From an uncultured Collinsella sp. (GTDB lineage Bacteria > Actinomycetota > Coriobacteriia > Coriobacteriales > Coriobacteriaceae): a stretch of DNA of 45,641 bases. Position numbers and translations under genes: made by a program. Below are positions 31,652 to 39,681 of this stretch, piece after piece (position 1 is the first letter of the stretch; each line of letters begins with the position of its first letter). The DNA is taken from assembly GCA_958407465.1 (NCBI GenBank), contig CATYIV010000017.1:1-45641 (forward strand). The letters run 5' to 3'. The notes under the pieces were generated by a model that worked only from the letters and a program-made list of their open reading frames with translations, did no database searches and was not told where the DNA came from.

Positions 31652-32779
31652 ATGACGACTTCTTATAAAACGATGGTGGTAAAGATCGGCTCGTCCACGG
31701 TGGTGGGCGCCGACGGCAAGGTCAACCGCGCCTTTATCGGCGGGCTTGCCGATCAGGCCGCAGCGCTGCGCAAGCTCGGCTGGCGTCTGGTCGTGGTGAG
31801 CTCGGGCGCTATCGCCTGTGGCTATCCCGTGCTGGGCTTCGACCGTAAGCCGGTCGGCGACCTGCCGAGCCTGCAGGCCTGCGCTTCGGCCGGCCAGTGC
31901 ATCATCTCGTCGGCCTACGACGAGGAGTTTCATGCGCGCGACCTGCTCACCTCGCTCGTGCTGCTCACGCGTCACGACACGGCGCGCCGTACGTCCTACC
32001 TGCACGCGCGCGACGCCCTGCTGCGCCTGGTGGAGCTGGGCGTGGTGCCGGTCGTCAACGAGAACGACACCGTTACCGTCGACGAGATCAAGTTTGGCGA
32101 CAACGACACACTGGCGGCGCTCGTGAGCTGCCTGGTATCTGCCGATCTGTGCGTGACGCTCTCGGACATCGATGGTCTCTATACTGCCAATCCGCATGAG
32201 GACCCCACGGCCGAGTTTGTTCCTGTCGTGCATAAGATCGATGCCAAGATTATTGCCTCGGCGGGCGATTCTTCCACATCGGTGGGCACGGGCGGCATGA
32301 TTACCAAGATCCGCGCGAGTCGCATCCTGATGACGGCGGGCATTCAGAGCGTGATTTGCTCGGGCGAGGAGCCCGATGCGCTCGTGCGCCTCGCCCGCGG
32401 CGAGAGCGTGGGCACGCTGTTCGATCCGCCGGCGGAGCGTCTGGACATCGCGCCCCGCAAGCTGTGGATCGCGCTGGGCGACAAGGCACATGGGTCGGTG
32501 ACGGTTGATGATGGTGCTGCGAAGGCGCTGGTTAGCCGTGGCTCTTCCTTGCTTGCGGTGGGTATTCGCGAGGTCGATGGCCAGTTTGCCGAGGGCGATG
32601 TGCTCGATGTGTGCGATCCGAGCGGTATGGTCGTCGCCCGCGGTATCGCCGAGGCCGATTCGGACGTGCTGGAACTTGCTGCCGGTCGCCGCCAGGACCA
32701 GATCGCCAGCAACCGCCTGCTCGCTAACCTGGCCGAGAAGCCGGCGATACACAGGGATAACTTGATCGTATTTGCATAA
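31652..32779 (+). CDS. proB: Glutamate 5-kinase with PUA domain
   Basis: A 375-residue enzyme for the first step of proline synthesis, phosphorylating glutamate. MVVKIGSSTV and VVVSSGAIACG form the ATP/glutamate core, NENDTVTVDEIKFGDND the feedback and catalytic region, and VGTGGMITKIRAS the nucleotide loop. Residues from about 275 are a PUA domain (GSVTVDDGAAKALVSRGSSLLAVGI), normal in bacteria. No ribosome site is visible before the ATG. A terminator follows. Its pathway partner proA lies 1.6 kb on, beyond an inverted gene. Confidence 0.95.
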   Translation: MTTSYKTMVVKIGSSTVVGADGKVNRAFIGGLADQAAALRKLGWRLVVVSSGAIACGYPVLGFDRKPVGDLPSLQACASAGQCIISSAYDEEFHARDLLTSLVLLTRHDTARRTSYLHARDALLRLVELGVVPVVNENDTVTVDEIKFGDNDTLAALVSCLVSADLCVTLSDIDGLYTANPHEDPTAEFVPVVHKIDAKIIASAGDSSTSVGTGGMITKIRASRILMTAGIQSVICSGEEPDALVRLARGESVGTLFDPPAERLDIAPRKLWIALGDKAHGSVTVDDGAAKALVSRGSSLLAVGIREVDGQFAEGDVLDVCDPSGMVVARGIAEADSDVLELAAGRRQDQIASNRLLANLAEKPAIHRDNLIVFA

Positions 32780-32780
32780 A

Positions 32781-32822
32781 GAAAGACAGCACTGCGGATC
32801 GTTTCCCGCAGCGCTGTCTTTC
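32781..32822 (+). terminator. Intrinsic terminator of proB
   Basis: GAAAGACAGCACTGCGG pairs with CCGCAGCGCTGTCTTTC (one mismatch), beginning directly after the stop codon. Confidence 0.85.
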
Positions 32823-32824
32823 TC

Positions 32825-32877
32825 GTGCCGGCACTTGGGGACGTTCCTTTTGTGCCGGCAGGTGGGGACACTCCTTT
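32825..32877. repeat. GTGCCGGCAC/GGGGACGTTCC repeat
   Basis: Contains GTGCCGGCACTTGGGGACG followed by TTCC and a second GTGCCGGCA, then GTGGGGACACTCCTTTG. Both parts resemble the cluster at 20054-20156, in the same order. It lies between the converging proB and peptidase genes. Confidence 0.75.
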
Positions 32878-32878
32878 G

Positions 32879-34297
32879 TTAGAAGATCCGGCGCAGGTCT
32901 CCGCGGTTGAGTGCTTCGTCGAAGAGGTGCTTGAACACCACGCCGCCGTGCAGGCCGTCGTGCTCGAACTCGTTGGTCACCCAGGCATGCGAGTTGCCCA
33001 CGCGGCTGAGCGTATCGAACTGCAGGCCCGAATCCACGTACATGTCGTCGAAATACACCGCGGCCTGGAGCGGAACTTCGTTGCAGGCCAGGCGCTGCGG
33101 GTCGTAGATCTTGTCCCAGCTGGTGTCTTCCATCAGCAGGTCCATGGCGGGCTTAAACGGCTTAAGCTCGGGCATCTGCTCAAACATCCACGGGAACATG
33201 GCCTCGCCGGTAAACATGAGCGGGCGTGCGAGCGTGTCGAACTCGGCGCGGTGCGCCTTCTCTTCAGCCGCGGCCCAGCCAATGGGCATAGTGTCGCCGT
33301 CGGCGTATATGAACTCCTGCAGTGTCCAGTACAGCGGATTCGTGCGCGTGTTGGTGCGCTCGAAGGCGCGCATCAAAAAGCTGTCGGATACCGAGGAGCC
33401 GCAGGTCAGCGTGCCGTCGCCGTCAACAAAAGCGTGATCGATAATCCAATGCATGCGCTCAAAGCTCGGCTTCATGCCAAAGTCGCTGCCCATGAGCTGT
33501 AGACGCTCGACCGTCATCGGCGAGCCGTCGGGCAGCACGGGCTTCTGGGCCTCGAGCGTATCGGCCAGGGCCGCCACGCGTTCGACGTCGGCGGGGTAGC
33601 GGGCGTAATACTGCTGAGTTTTAGCTGCCATGCGCGGGAAGGTGTGCGCGTAGACCTCGCTGGCGCTCGCTGGCACGTGTGGAATGCCGCCGCAGGTAAA
33701 GCTTGCCGCCACGCCTTCGGGGAAGAGCGACAGATAGCTCAACGTCAAAAAGCCGCCGTAGCTCTGGCCGAGCGTGACCCAGGGCTTGCCGCCAAAGCCC
33801 ACCAGACGCAGGTACTCAAAATCGCGCACGATGGAGCTGGCGAGGTGGCGCTTGAGGAAGTCGGCCTGCGAGCGTGCTGTATCGGCGCCGGCGGCCGTTG
33901 CGCGATCACCCAGTGCCTTGATCGTGCGTCCGTCCACGCAGCTACTGCGTCCGGTGCCGCGCTGGTCGGGAAGGACCACACGGAAGTGCTTGACGGCCTC
34001 CTCGATCCAGCCGTCGCTTGTAGGCGACAGCGGACGCGGGCTCTCGCCGCCGGGGCCGCCCTGCAAAAACAGGAGCAGCGGCAGATCGTCGTTGATGCGG
34101 TCGGGCGCGCAAACCACGCGGTAGAAGAGCTTGATGCTCTCGGGCGCGCCGGCGATTGGTGCCGGCATAGCGCCGCGGCGCATGGTGCTGCCGACGGCCA
34201 GGAGCATCGGCTCCAGGCCGCGCCAGTCAAGGGGGACGTCGATGCTGTGGTCCTCGACGTAAAGGCCGGGGACGTGGTACGAAGTGATGAGGGCCAT
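32879..34297 (-). CDS. Alpha/beta hydrolase, prolyl-iminopeptidase-like (S33)
   Basis: A 472-residue soluble hydrolase. LLLFLQGGPGGESPR holds the oxyanion-hole HGGPG-type loop (here QGGPGG), VVLPDQRGTGRSS is the DQRGxGxS signature of family S33, GQSYGGFLTLSY the nucleophile serine elbow, and EHDGLHGG near the end the likely catalytic histidine. Relatives release N-terminal proline from peptides. Its place between proB and proA fits a proline link. ATG at 34297 after GGAAG. Confidence 0.88.
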   Translation of the reverse strand: MALITSYHVPGLYVEDHSIDVPLDWRGLEPMLLAVGSTMRRGAMPAPIAGAPESIKLFYRVVCAPDRINDDLPLLLFLQGGPGGESPRPLSPTSDGWIEEAVKHFRVVLPDQRGTGRSSCVDGRTIKALGDRATAAGADTARSQADFLKRHLASSIVRDFEYLRLVGFGGKPWVTLGQSYGGFLTLSYLSLFPEGVAASFTCGGIPHVPASASEVYAHTFPRMAAKTQQYYARYPADVERVAALADTLEAQKPVLPDGSPMTVERLQLMGSDFGMKPSFERMHWIIDHAFVDGDGTLTCGSSVSDSFLMRAFERTNTRTNPLYWTLQEFIYADGDTMPIGWAAAEEKAHRAEFDTLARPLMFTGEAMFPWMFEQMPELKPFKPAMDLLMEDTSWDKIYDPQRLACNEVPLQAAVYFDDMYVDSGLQFDTLSRVGNSHAWVTNEFEHDGLHGGVVFKHLFDEALNRGDLRRIF

Positions 34298-34409
34298 GTG
34301 AGTCTTCCGTTCGTTGCGGTGTTTCGGGTTGACCAATTCTACCGCCGCGGGCGAGGCCATGCGCAAATCGGCTACCATGGTTGCAAACTTCTAGGAGAAA
34401 GGGCCGCCC

Positions 34410-35696
34410 ATGTCGGTCGATATAGCCACGTATGTCCACGATCTTGCCGTTGCCGCCAAGGCAGCGTCGGCCTCGCTTGCCACGGCGAGCGATGAGCAGC
34501 GCCAGGAGGCCGTGCGCGCCATGGCCGCAGCACTGCGCAACGGTGTCGACTCCATCGTCGCCGCCAACGAGCTCGATATGTCCGCCGCGCGCGATGCGGG
34601 CACTTCGGCCGGTCTGCTCGACCGTCTGCTGCTGACGCCTGAGCGCGTCGAGGGCATGGCCGCCGGTTTGGAGAAGCTCGCCGAGCTGCCCGATCCCGTC
34701 GGCCGCGTGCTCGACCACCGCGTGCTTGCGAGCGGTGTGGACCTGACCCGCGTGAGCGTGCCGTTGGGCCTGGTCGCCATGGTCTACGAGGCGCGCCCCA
34801 ACGTGACGGCCGACGCCGCAGGCATCTGCATCCGTACCGGCAACGCCTGCATTCTACGCGGCGGCTCGCTGGCCTATCACTCGTGTGCCATGATCGCCGA
34901 GCTGCTGGCCGATGCGCTCGAGGCCAAGGGCTTCCCGCGCGAGGCCGTGTCGATGATCGAGTCCACCGACCGCGAGGCCACCGGCGAGCTCATGAAGCTC
35001 CGCAGTATTGTCGACGTACTCATTCCGCGCGGAGGTGCAGGCCTGATCCAGCGCTGCGTGCGCGAGTCGCTTGTGCCGGTGATCGAGACGGGCACGGGCA
35101 ACTGCCACATCTACGTGCATGAATCCGCCGACTTTGATAAGGCGCTCAACATTATCGTTAATGCCAAGACCCAGCGCGTAGGCGTGTGCAATGCCGCCGA
35201 GTCGCTGCTGGTCGACCGTGCTGTGGCCGATGCGTTTTTGCCCGCGGTCGTGACCGTGCTGCATGACCACGGCGTGCTGATTCACGGCGACGAGGCAACC
35301 TGCGCCGCATGCGCCGATGCCGGGCTTGTGGAGGGCGATGACTACGTCGCCGCGACTGAGGAGGACTGGGGTCGCGAGTACCTGGCGCTCGAGATGAGCG
35401 TGAAGGTCGTGGCAAACGAGGACGAGGCCATCGCACACATCAACCGCTACGGCACGATGCACTCCGAGGCCATCGTTGCCGAGGATACGGATGCTTGCGA
35501 GCGCTTCCTCGATGCTGTCGATGCCTCGGCCGTGTACGCCAACGCCAGCACGCGCTTCACTGACGGCGGCGAGTTTGGCCTGGGCGCCGAGATTGGCATC
35601 TCGACCCAAAAGCTCCACGCCCGTGGCCCCTTTGCCGCCGAGGCCCTCACTACCTACAAATACAAGCTCCGAGGCACCGGCCAGGTCCGCCCCTAA
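34410..35696 (+). CDS. proA: Gamma-glutamyl phosphate reductase
   Basis: A 428-residue NADPH-dependent enzyme, second step of proline synthesis. VPLGLVAMVYEARPNVTADAAGICIRTGNACILRGG is the family N-terminal signature; DVLIPRGGAGLIQ and VIETGTGNCHIYV follow; QRVGVCNAAESLLV holds the catalytic cysteine and EFGLGAEIGISTQKLHARGP the C-terminal motif. Start follows AGGAGAAAGGG. A 35-bp hairpin repeat 17 nt after the stop is the likely terminator. Confidence 0.96.
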   Translation: MSVDIATYVHDLAVAAKAASASLATASDEQRQEAVRAMAAALRNGVDSIVAANELDMSAARDAGTSAGLLDRLLLTPERVEGMAAGLEKLAELPDPVGRVLDHRVLASGVDLTRVSVPLGLVAMVYEARPNVTADAAGICIRTGNACILRGGSLAYHSCAMIAELLADALEAKGFPREAVSMIESTDREATGELMKLRSIVDVLIPRGGAGLIQRCVRESLVPVIETGTGNCHIYVHESADFDKALNIIVNAKTQRVGVCNAAESLLVDRAVADAFLPAVVTVLHDHGVLIHGDEATCAACADAGLVEGDDYVAATEEDWGREYLALEMSVKVVANEDEAIAHINRYGTMHSEAIVAEDTDACERFLDAVDASAVYANASTRFTDGGEFGLGAEIGISTQKLHARGPFAAEALTTYKYKLRGTGQVRP

Positions 35697-35712
35697 CGAC
35701 CGCGCAAGAAAA

Positions 35713-35747
35713 ACCGCCACAAAGGTGCCTGTCCCCTTTGTGGCGGT
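35713..35747 (+). repeat. 35-bp hairpin repeat, copy 6
   Basis: ACCGCCAC...GTGGCGGT: both arms changed at the matching position (A to G on one side, T to C on the other), so pairing is kept. It lies 17 nt past the proA stop. Confidence 0.95.
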
Positions 35748-35765
35748 TTTAGCTGGCGCGGGCGG

Positions 35766-36365
35766 TTAGGCCTGGAAGGTATCGCGATCGGGCGCGAAGG
35801 ACTGCATGGCCGCGATGGTGCGGTCAAAGAGCTCGGGGAGCTCCCAGCCGAGCATCTCGGCGCCCTGCGAAATCACGTCGCGCGAGCAGCCGGCGGCAAA
35901 GCGTTTGTCCTTGAACTTCTTCTTGAGCGACTTAGTCGTAAAGTCCATAACGCTCTTGCTCGGGCGCATGATGACGGCAGCGCCGATCAGGCCGGTGAGC
36001 TCATCGCAGGCAAACAGGATCTTTTCCATCTGCAGCTCGGGCTTGGGTAGTGAGGTGTTGAAGTCCGACGTGTGCGTCTGGATGGCGTGAATGAGCTCGG
36101 GAGACGCACCTTCGCCCTCAAGAATCTCGGCAGCATAGATGGTGTGGTTAATGGGGTCGTCCTCATGCTCCTCCCAATCCAGGTCGTGCAGCAGACCGAC
36201 GATGCCCCAAAACTCCTCGTTCTCGGGGTCGAACTCGCGCGCAAAGTAGCGCATAGTGCCCTCGACTGTCTCGCCATGGGTGATGTGGAACGGGTCCTTG
36301 TTGTGCTCGTTGAGCAGTTCGAACGCGCGGTCGCGGGTGATTCCGGCGGTAAGCGGCTCTGCCAT
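35766..36365 (-). CDS. HD-domain hydrolase
   Basis: A 199-residue protein with an HD phosphohydrolase fold: histidines in FHITHGETVEGTMRYFARE, the doublet in GLLHDLDWEEHEDDP and later HAIQTHTSDF. Such proteins hydrolyse nucleotides or other phosphate esters; the substrate is unknown. The C-terminal third (SLKKKFKDKRFAAGCSRDVI) is typical of a conserved group of small HD proteins. Start after AAGGAG. It converges on proA. Confidence 0.87.
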   Translation of the reverse strand: MAEPLTAGITRDRAFELLNEHNKDPFHITHGETVEGTMRYFAREFDPENEEFWGIVGLLHDLDWEEHEDDPINHTIYAAEILEGEGASPELIHAIQTHTSDFNTSLPKPELQMEKILFACDELTGLIGAAVIMRPSKSVMDFTTKSLKKKFKDKRFAAGCSRDVISQGAEMLGWELPELFDRTIAAMQSFAPDRDTFQA

Positions 36366-36422
36366 AGGAGACTCCTTGTGCTCGTGGGTATCGATAAGAA
36401 TGAATACTACTAGAACAAGAAA

Positions 36423-36457
36423 ACCACCACAAAGGTGCCTGTCCCCTTTGTGGTGGT
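36423..36457 (+). repeat. 35-bp ACCACCAC hairpin repeat, copy 7
   Basis: Identical to copy 1. Here it follows a minus-strand gene: it begins 17 nt past the CarD stop, and the minus strand runs on into GGTTTTCTTG. Confidence 0.95.
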
Positions 36458-36473
36458 TTTTGGCGCGGATGGG

Positions 36474-36959
36474 TTAGTTGAGGGCGGCTTGGGCTAGGCG
36501 GGCTTCGGCGTCCTCCTCGGTGACGCCCAAGGCCACAGCGAACTCCTCGATGGAGCGGCGTTTGGCCTCCTTGAGTACGCGCATGTAGTAGGAGCTGGGT
36601 TTTTTATCGGCTTCCTCGGCCAGGCGAATGCGGTGCATCATGGTTTTTGCCACGCGGACCGTCTCGGGCGCGCCCAGCTTGAGCTGCTGCTTAAAGTGTG
36701 TCTCCTCAAGTGAGCTGTTGCGCTCGGTAAAGGTGTCGCACTCCAGCTCGTCATAGTGGCTCAGCAAGTGCTCGGCATCTTGCTGCGAGATGGCGGCGTG
36801 CAAACGGTCGGCCTGCGCCACGGGGTACATGAGGATCGTCTGCGCATGTCCCTGCTTGGTCTCGAGCAGCAGCATGGGCTGCGGTGTGTCGTCCCTAAAA
36901 CCGACGACGGTGCAGACTCCCTGGCCCGGATGAATGACGTGTTGACCGATTGAGAACAT
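36474..36959 (-). CDS. CarD/CdnL-family RNA polymerase-binding regulator
   Basis: A 161-residue protein. FSIGQHVIHPGQGVCTVVGF is the RNA-polymerase-interacting Tudor-like domain of CarD; the C-terminal part (YYMRVLKEAKRRSIEEFAVALGVTEEDAEARL) is the helical domain that binds promoter DNA. CarD stabilises open complexes, especially at rRNA promoters, in actinobacteria (known in Mycobacterium). Start after GGAGGT with six-base spacing. Confidence 0.9.
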   Translation of the reverse strand: MFSIGQHVIHPGQGVCTVVGFRDDTPQPMLLLETKQGHAQTILMYPVAQADRLHAAISQQDAEHLLSHYDELECDTFTERNSSLEETHFKQQLKLGAPETVRVAKTMMHRIRLAEEADKKPSSYYMRVLKEAKRRSIEEFAVALGVTEEDAEARLAQAALN

Positions 36960-37301
36960 GCTACCTCCAACTTATACGAATTTACGTATGTCTAGAATAA
37001 CACGCTGACGTGCGCAAACCGTTACTTTATGCAGGAAAAGCACACAACTCTGATAGGTAAGAGTATTCGATAACAGACGCAGCTCATTCACACCTTTACG
37101 CATTTTCAACGCCTGCATAATCTGCAGGCAGACCGGCATCTTTGAGTGACTCCATACAAGCTGTAGTCATTTTTGTGCATATGCAATATCTATTGGCTTT
37201 ACCCTGCGACAGTGCCCGTCGCTTGTGATAGAGTGCTACAAACTCTGGCTTTTGCCCTACGAGTGACCAAGAGCTCGGGGGCTTTAACACAAGGAGGATC
37301 T
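36960..37301. other. Divergent intergenic region between carD and argS
   Basis: Holds the palindrome ATACG-N6-CGTAT (36974-36989) just upstream of the CarD ribosome site, and a hairpin GCCTGCA-TAATC-TGCAGGC (37111-37129). A TAGAGT near 37236 may be the argS -10. I see no T-box and no small gene I can support. Confidence 0.5.
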
Positions 37302-39155
37302 ATGCCCGAGAAGATTGAAGAGCTGGTACGCGCTGCGCTTGCTGCGGCCCAGGAGGCCGGCGACCTTTCCGCATTTGAACTTGACGATTGCGCTATCGAG
37401 CGACCGGCTGACACTTCTCATGGCGAGTGGACCTCTACCATGGCCCTGAAGTCCGCCAAGCTGGCCCACTGCGCCCCGCGCAAGATCGCCGAGGCCATCG
37501 TTGCCCATATGCCCGAGGACCCCGCGATCGAGAAGGTCGAGATCGCAGGCCCCGGCTTCATCAACTTCTACCTCTCCGTTGCCGTCAAGAATGCCATCTT
37601 TGGCGAGGCTCGCGAGAAGGGTATGGACTTCGCTAAGTCCAACGTCGGTGGTGGCCTGAAGACCCAGGTTGAGTTCGTTTCCGCCAACCCAGTCGGCCCC
37701 ATGCACATCGGCCACGGCCGCTGGGCCGCGCTGGGCGACTCGCTCTGCCGCGTTATGGACCACGCCGGTTACGACATCCAGCGTGAGTTCTACATCAACG
37801 ACCACGGCTCTCAGATGAACACCTTCGGCAACTCCATCAGCACGCGCTATATGCAGCTTGCCGACATCATCGCCAAGCAGGGTGTGGATATCGACGAGGC
37901 TCACAAGCTGCTGATCGCAGACCGCGACGCCTTTGTTGCCGACGAGAACGACGAGCACCCCGAGACCCATCCGTACCAGGACAACTTTGCCGAGACTCTG
38001 GGCAAGGACTCCTACGGCGGCGACTACATCATCGACGAGGCCGCCGAGTTCTGGCGCACCGACGGCGATAAGTGGGTCAACGCCGATCCGCAGAAGCGCA
38101 TGGAGAGCTTCCGCGAGCGCGGCTATGTAAAGATGGTCGACAACATGCGCGACCTCTGCCACGCCGTCAATTGCGACTTCGATCGTTGGTTCTCCGAGCG
38201 CTCGCTGTATGTGAAGGACACCGAGGGCGAGACCGCCGGCACCTCCGCCGTCGACCGCGCTTTTGAGAAGCTCGACAAGATGGGCTACCTCTACACTAAG
38301 GACGGCGCCCTGTGGTTCCGCTCCACCGACCTGGGCGATGACAAGGACCGCGTTCTGATCAAGTCCGACGGCGAGTACACCTACTTCGCCTCCGACGTCG
38401 CCTATCACTGGGATAAGTTCCAGCGCGTCGACCACGTCATCGACATCTGGGGCGCCGACCACCACGGCTACATCGAGCGCGTCCGCTGCGTCTGCGACGC
38501 TCTTGGCTATCCCGGCAAGTTTGAGGTTCTGCTGGGCCAGCTCGTCAACCTGCTGCGTAACGGCAAGCCCGTCCGTATGTCCAAGCGCAAGGGCACCATG
38601 GTGACCCTGCAGGAGCTCGTCGACGAGGTCGGCTCCGATGCCGCTCGCTACACGCTCATCTCCAAGAGCTCCAACCAGATGGTCGACTTCGATATCGAGG
38701 CCGTTAAGAAGCGCGACAACTCCAACCCGGTGTACTACGTGCAGTACGCTCACGCCCGCGTGTGCTCCATCCTGCGCCGTGCCGCTGACGTTACGCCCGA
38801 GCAGGCTGACGAGATGGGCATGAAGGCCGTCGCCGCCAAGGCCATCGGTGAGAACGTCGATTACTCGCTGCTGACCGACCCGACCGAGCTCGCCCTTTCG
38901 CGCAAGCTCAACGAGCTCACCGACCTCATCGCCAGCTGCGCTCGCGACCGCGCCCCGTTCCGTCTGACGCACTTTGCTGAGGAACTCGCCGGCGACTTCC
39001 ACAGCTTCTATGCTGCCTGCCAGGTTCTGCCGAGCGAGGGCCGTCCCGTCGACCCCGAGCTTTCGCGCGCCCGTCTGGCCGCTTGCGACGCCGTCCGCGT
39101 GACGCTCGCCCTGGTGCTCACCCTCGTTGGCGTTTCCGCGCCCGAGCAGATGTAA
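37302..39155 (+). CDS. argS: Arginyl-tRNA synthetase
   Basis: A 617-residue class I synthetase. The N-terminal ~110 residues form the Add1 domain (ALKSAKLAHCAPRKIAEAI), then VEFVSANPVGPMHIGHGRWAA carries the HIGH motif (about 134-139), and RMSKRKGTMV (about 425) is the KMSKS counterpart, where the serine/lysine order is altered as is common in ArgRS. The C-terminal helical domain (QYAHARVCSILRRA) binds the anticodon. ATG at 37302 follows AAGGAGG. A terminator follows 45 nt downstream. Confidence 0.96.
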   Translation: MPEKIEELVRAALAAAQEAGDLSAFELDDCAIERPADTSHGEWTSTMALKSAKLAHCAPRKIAEAIVAHMPEDPAIEKVEIAGPGFINFYLSVAVKNAIFGEAREKGMDFAKSNVGGGLKTQVEFVSANPVGPMHIGHGRWAALGDSLCRVMDHAGYDIQREFYINDHGSQMNTFGNSISTRYMQLADIIAKQGVDIDEAHKLLIADRDAFVADENDEHPETHPYQDNFAETLGKDSYGGDYIIDEAAEFWRTDGDKWVNADPQKRMESFRERGYVKMVDNMRDLCHAVNCDFDRWFSERSLYVKDTEGETAGTSAVDRAFEKLDKMGYLYTKDGALWFRSTDLGDDKDRVLIKSDGEYTYFASDVAYHWDKFQRVDHVIDIWGADHHGYIERVRCVCDALGYPGKFEVLLGQLVNLLRNGKPVRMSKRKGTMVTLQELVDEVGSDAARYTLISKSSNQMVDFDIEAVKKRDNSNPVYYVQYAHARVCSILRRAADVTPEQADEMGMKAVAAKAIGENVDYSLLTDPTELALSRKLNELTDLIASCARDRAPFRLTHFAEELAGDFHSFYAACQVLPSEGRPVDPELSRARLAACDAVRVTLALVLTLVGVSAPEQM

Positions 39156-39200
39156 TCTGCGAGTCATTTGACCGCGCAAGTTTGGTTTAACTGAGCCTTG

Positions 39201-39233
39201 AAAGCCCGATCTCCCACGGAGGTCGGGCTTTTT
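39201..39233 (+). terminator. Intrinsic terminator of argS
   Basis: AAGCCCGA-T-CT...AG-G-TCGGGCTT followed by TTT, about 45 nt past the argS stop. Confidence 0.88.
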
Positions 39234-39277
39234 GCAAACGCCGACGTATTGACGAATTTGGAACTGCTGGAAATACG

Positions 39278-39427
39278 AAACTATGCCGGTTTACTACGAT
39301 GAAATGAGAAATTCCAACCACGCCGGCTTTTCGCAAAAAAGTGCAAGGCATCTACCTGCGGTTTTAGTTCAACAAGTTTCGGAGTGGTCGCGGTTGAGCG
39401 ATTCATCGTAGTAAACCGCCATAGTTT
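39278..39427 (-). repeat. Long fold-back element B
   Basis: Arms of about 27 bases (containing GGTTTACTACGATGAA and its complement, few mismatches) enclose roughly 95 bases. On the minus strand the inner part reads AAAACCGCAGGT (39365-39354), CTTG six bases on, and later GCGTGGTTGGA, matching element A at 18171-18293. The arms are unrelated to those of element A. Confidence 0.8.
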
Positions 39428-39475
39428 TGGCGGAGGCAGTCAGATTTGTGGGTGTTAAACCAAAGAGTGCCCCTT

Positions 39476-39504
39476 TAACTAGTCGTTTAAGAGCGTTCCC
39501 AATG
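39476..39504. repeat. TGACTAGT-type segment, copy 2
   Basis: TAACTAGTCGTTTAAGAGCG then TTCCCAATG, about 24 of 29 positions identical to 20161-20189. Confidence 0.65.
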
Positions 39505-39510
39505 ACTAAG

Positions 39511-39538
39511 TTGCAGGTGGTTGCGGTTGTGTTACACT
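39511..39538 (+). promoter_or_regulatory. Promoter of rho
   Basis: TTGCAG-N16-TACACT, about 140 nt upstream of the rho start. The leader contains CCCTG...CAGGG (39621-39640) and the palindrome TGTGATCACA (about 39644). Confidence 0.6.
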
Positions 39539-39681
39539 AACGCTGCGTATATGACGCAATCATCTCGATACAGATCAATGATGTCCGTCGTTTTGAACGG
39601 AACTAGACTGTTTAGCCGCCCTGAAGGTTTATGCAGGGAGCATGTGATCACAGGGCTTGAAAAGAAAGTTGAGCAAACACT

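Noticed and set aside
9281..36457. The 35-bp repeats as a CRISPR array
   Set aside because: Copies are kilobases apart, lie after different genes, and have no regular spacers or cas genes.
37096..37290. 64-codon minus-strand frame upstream of argS
   Set aside because: No ribosome site and no domain; it spans the likely argS promoter.
37284..39179. 631-codon minus-strand frame opposite argS
   Set aside because: Antisense shadow of a complete arginyl-tRNA synthetase.
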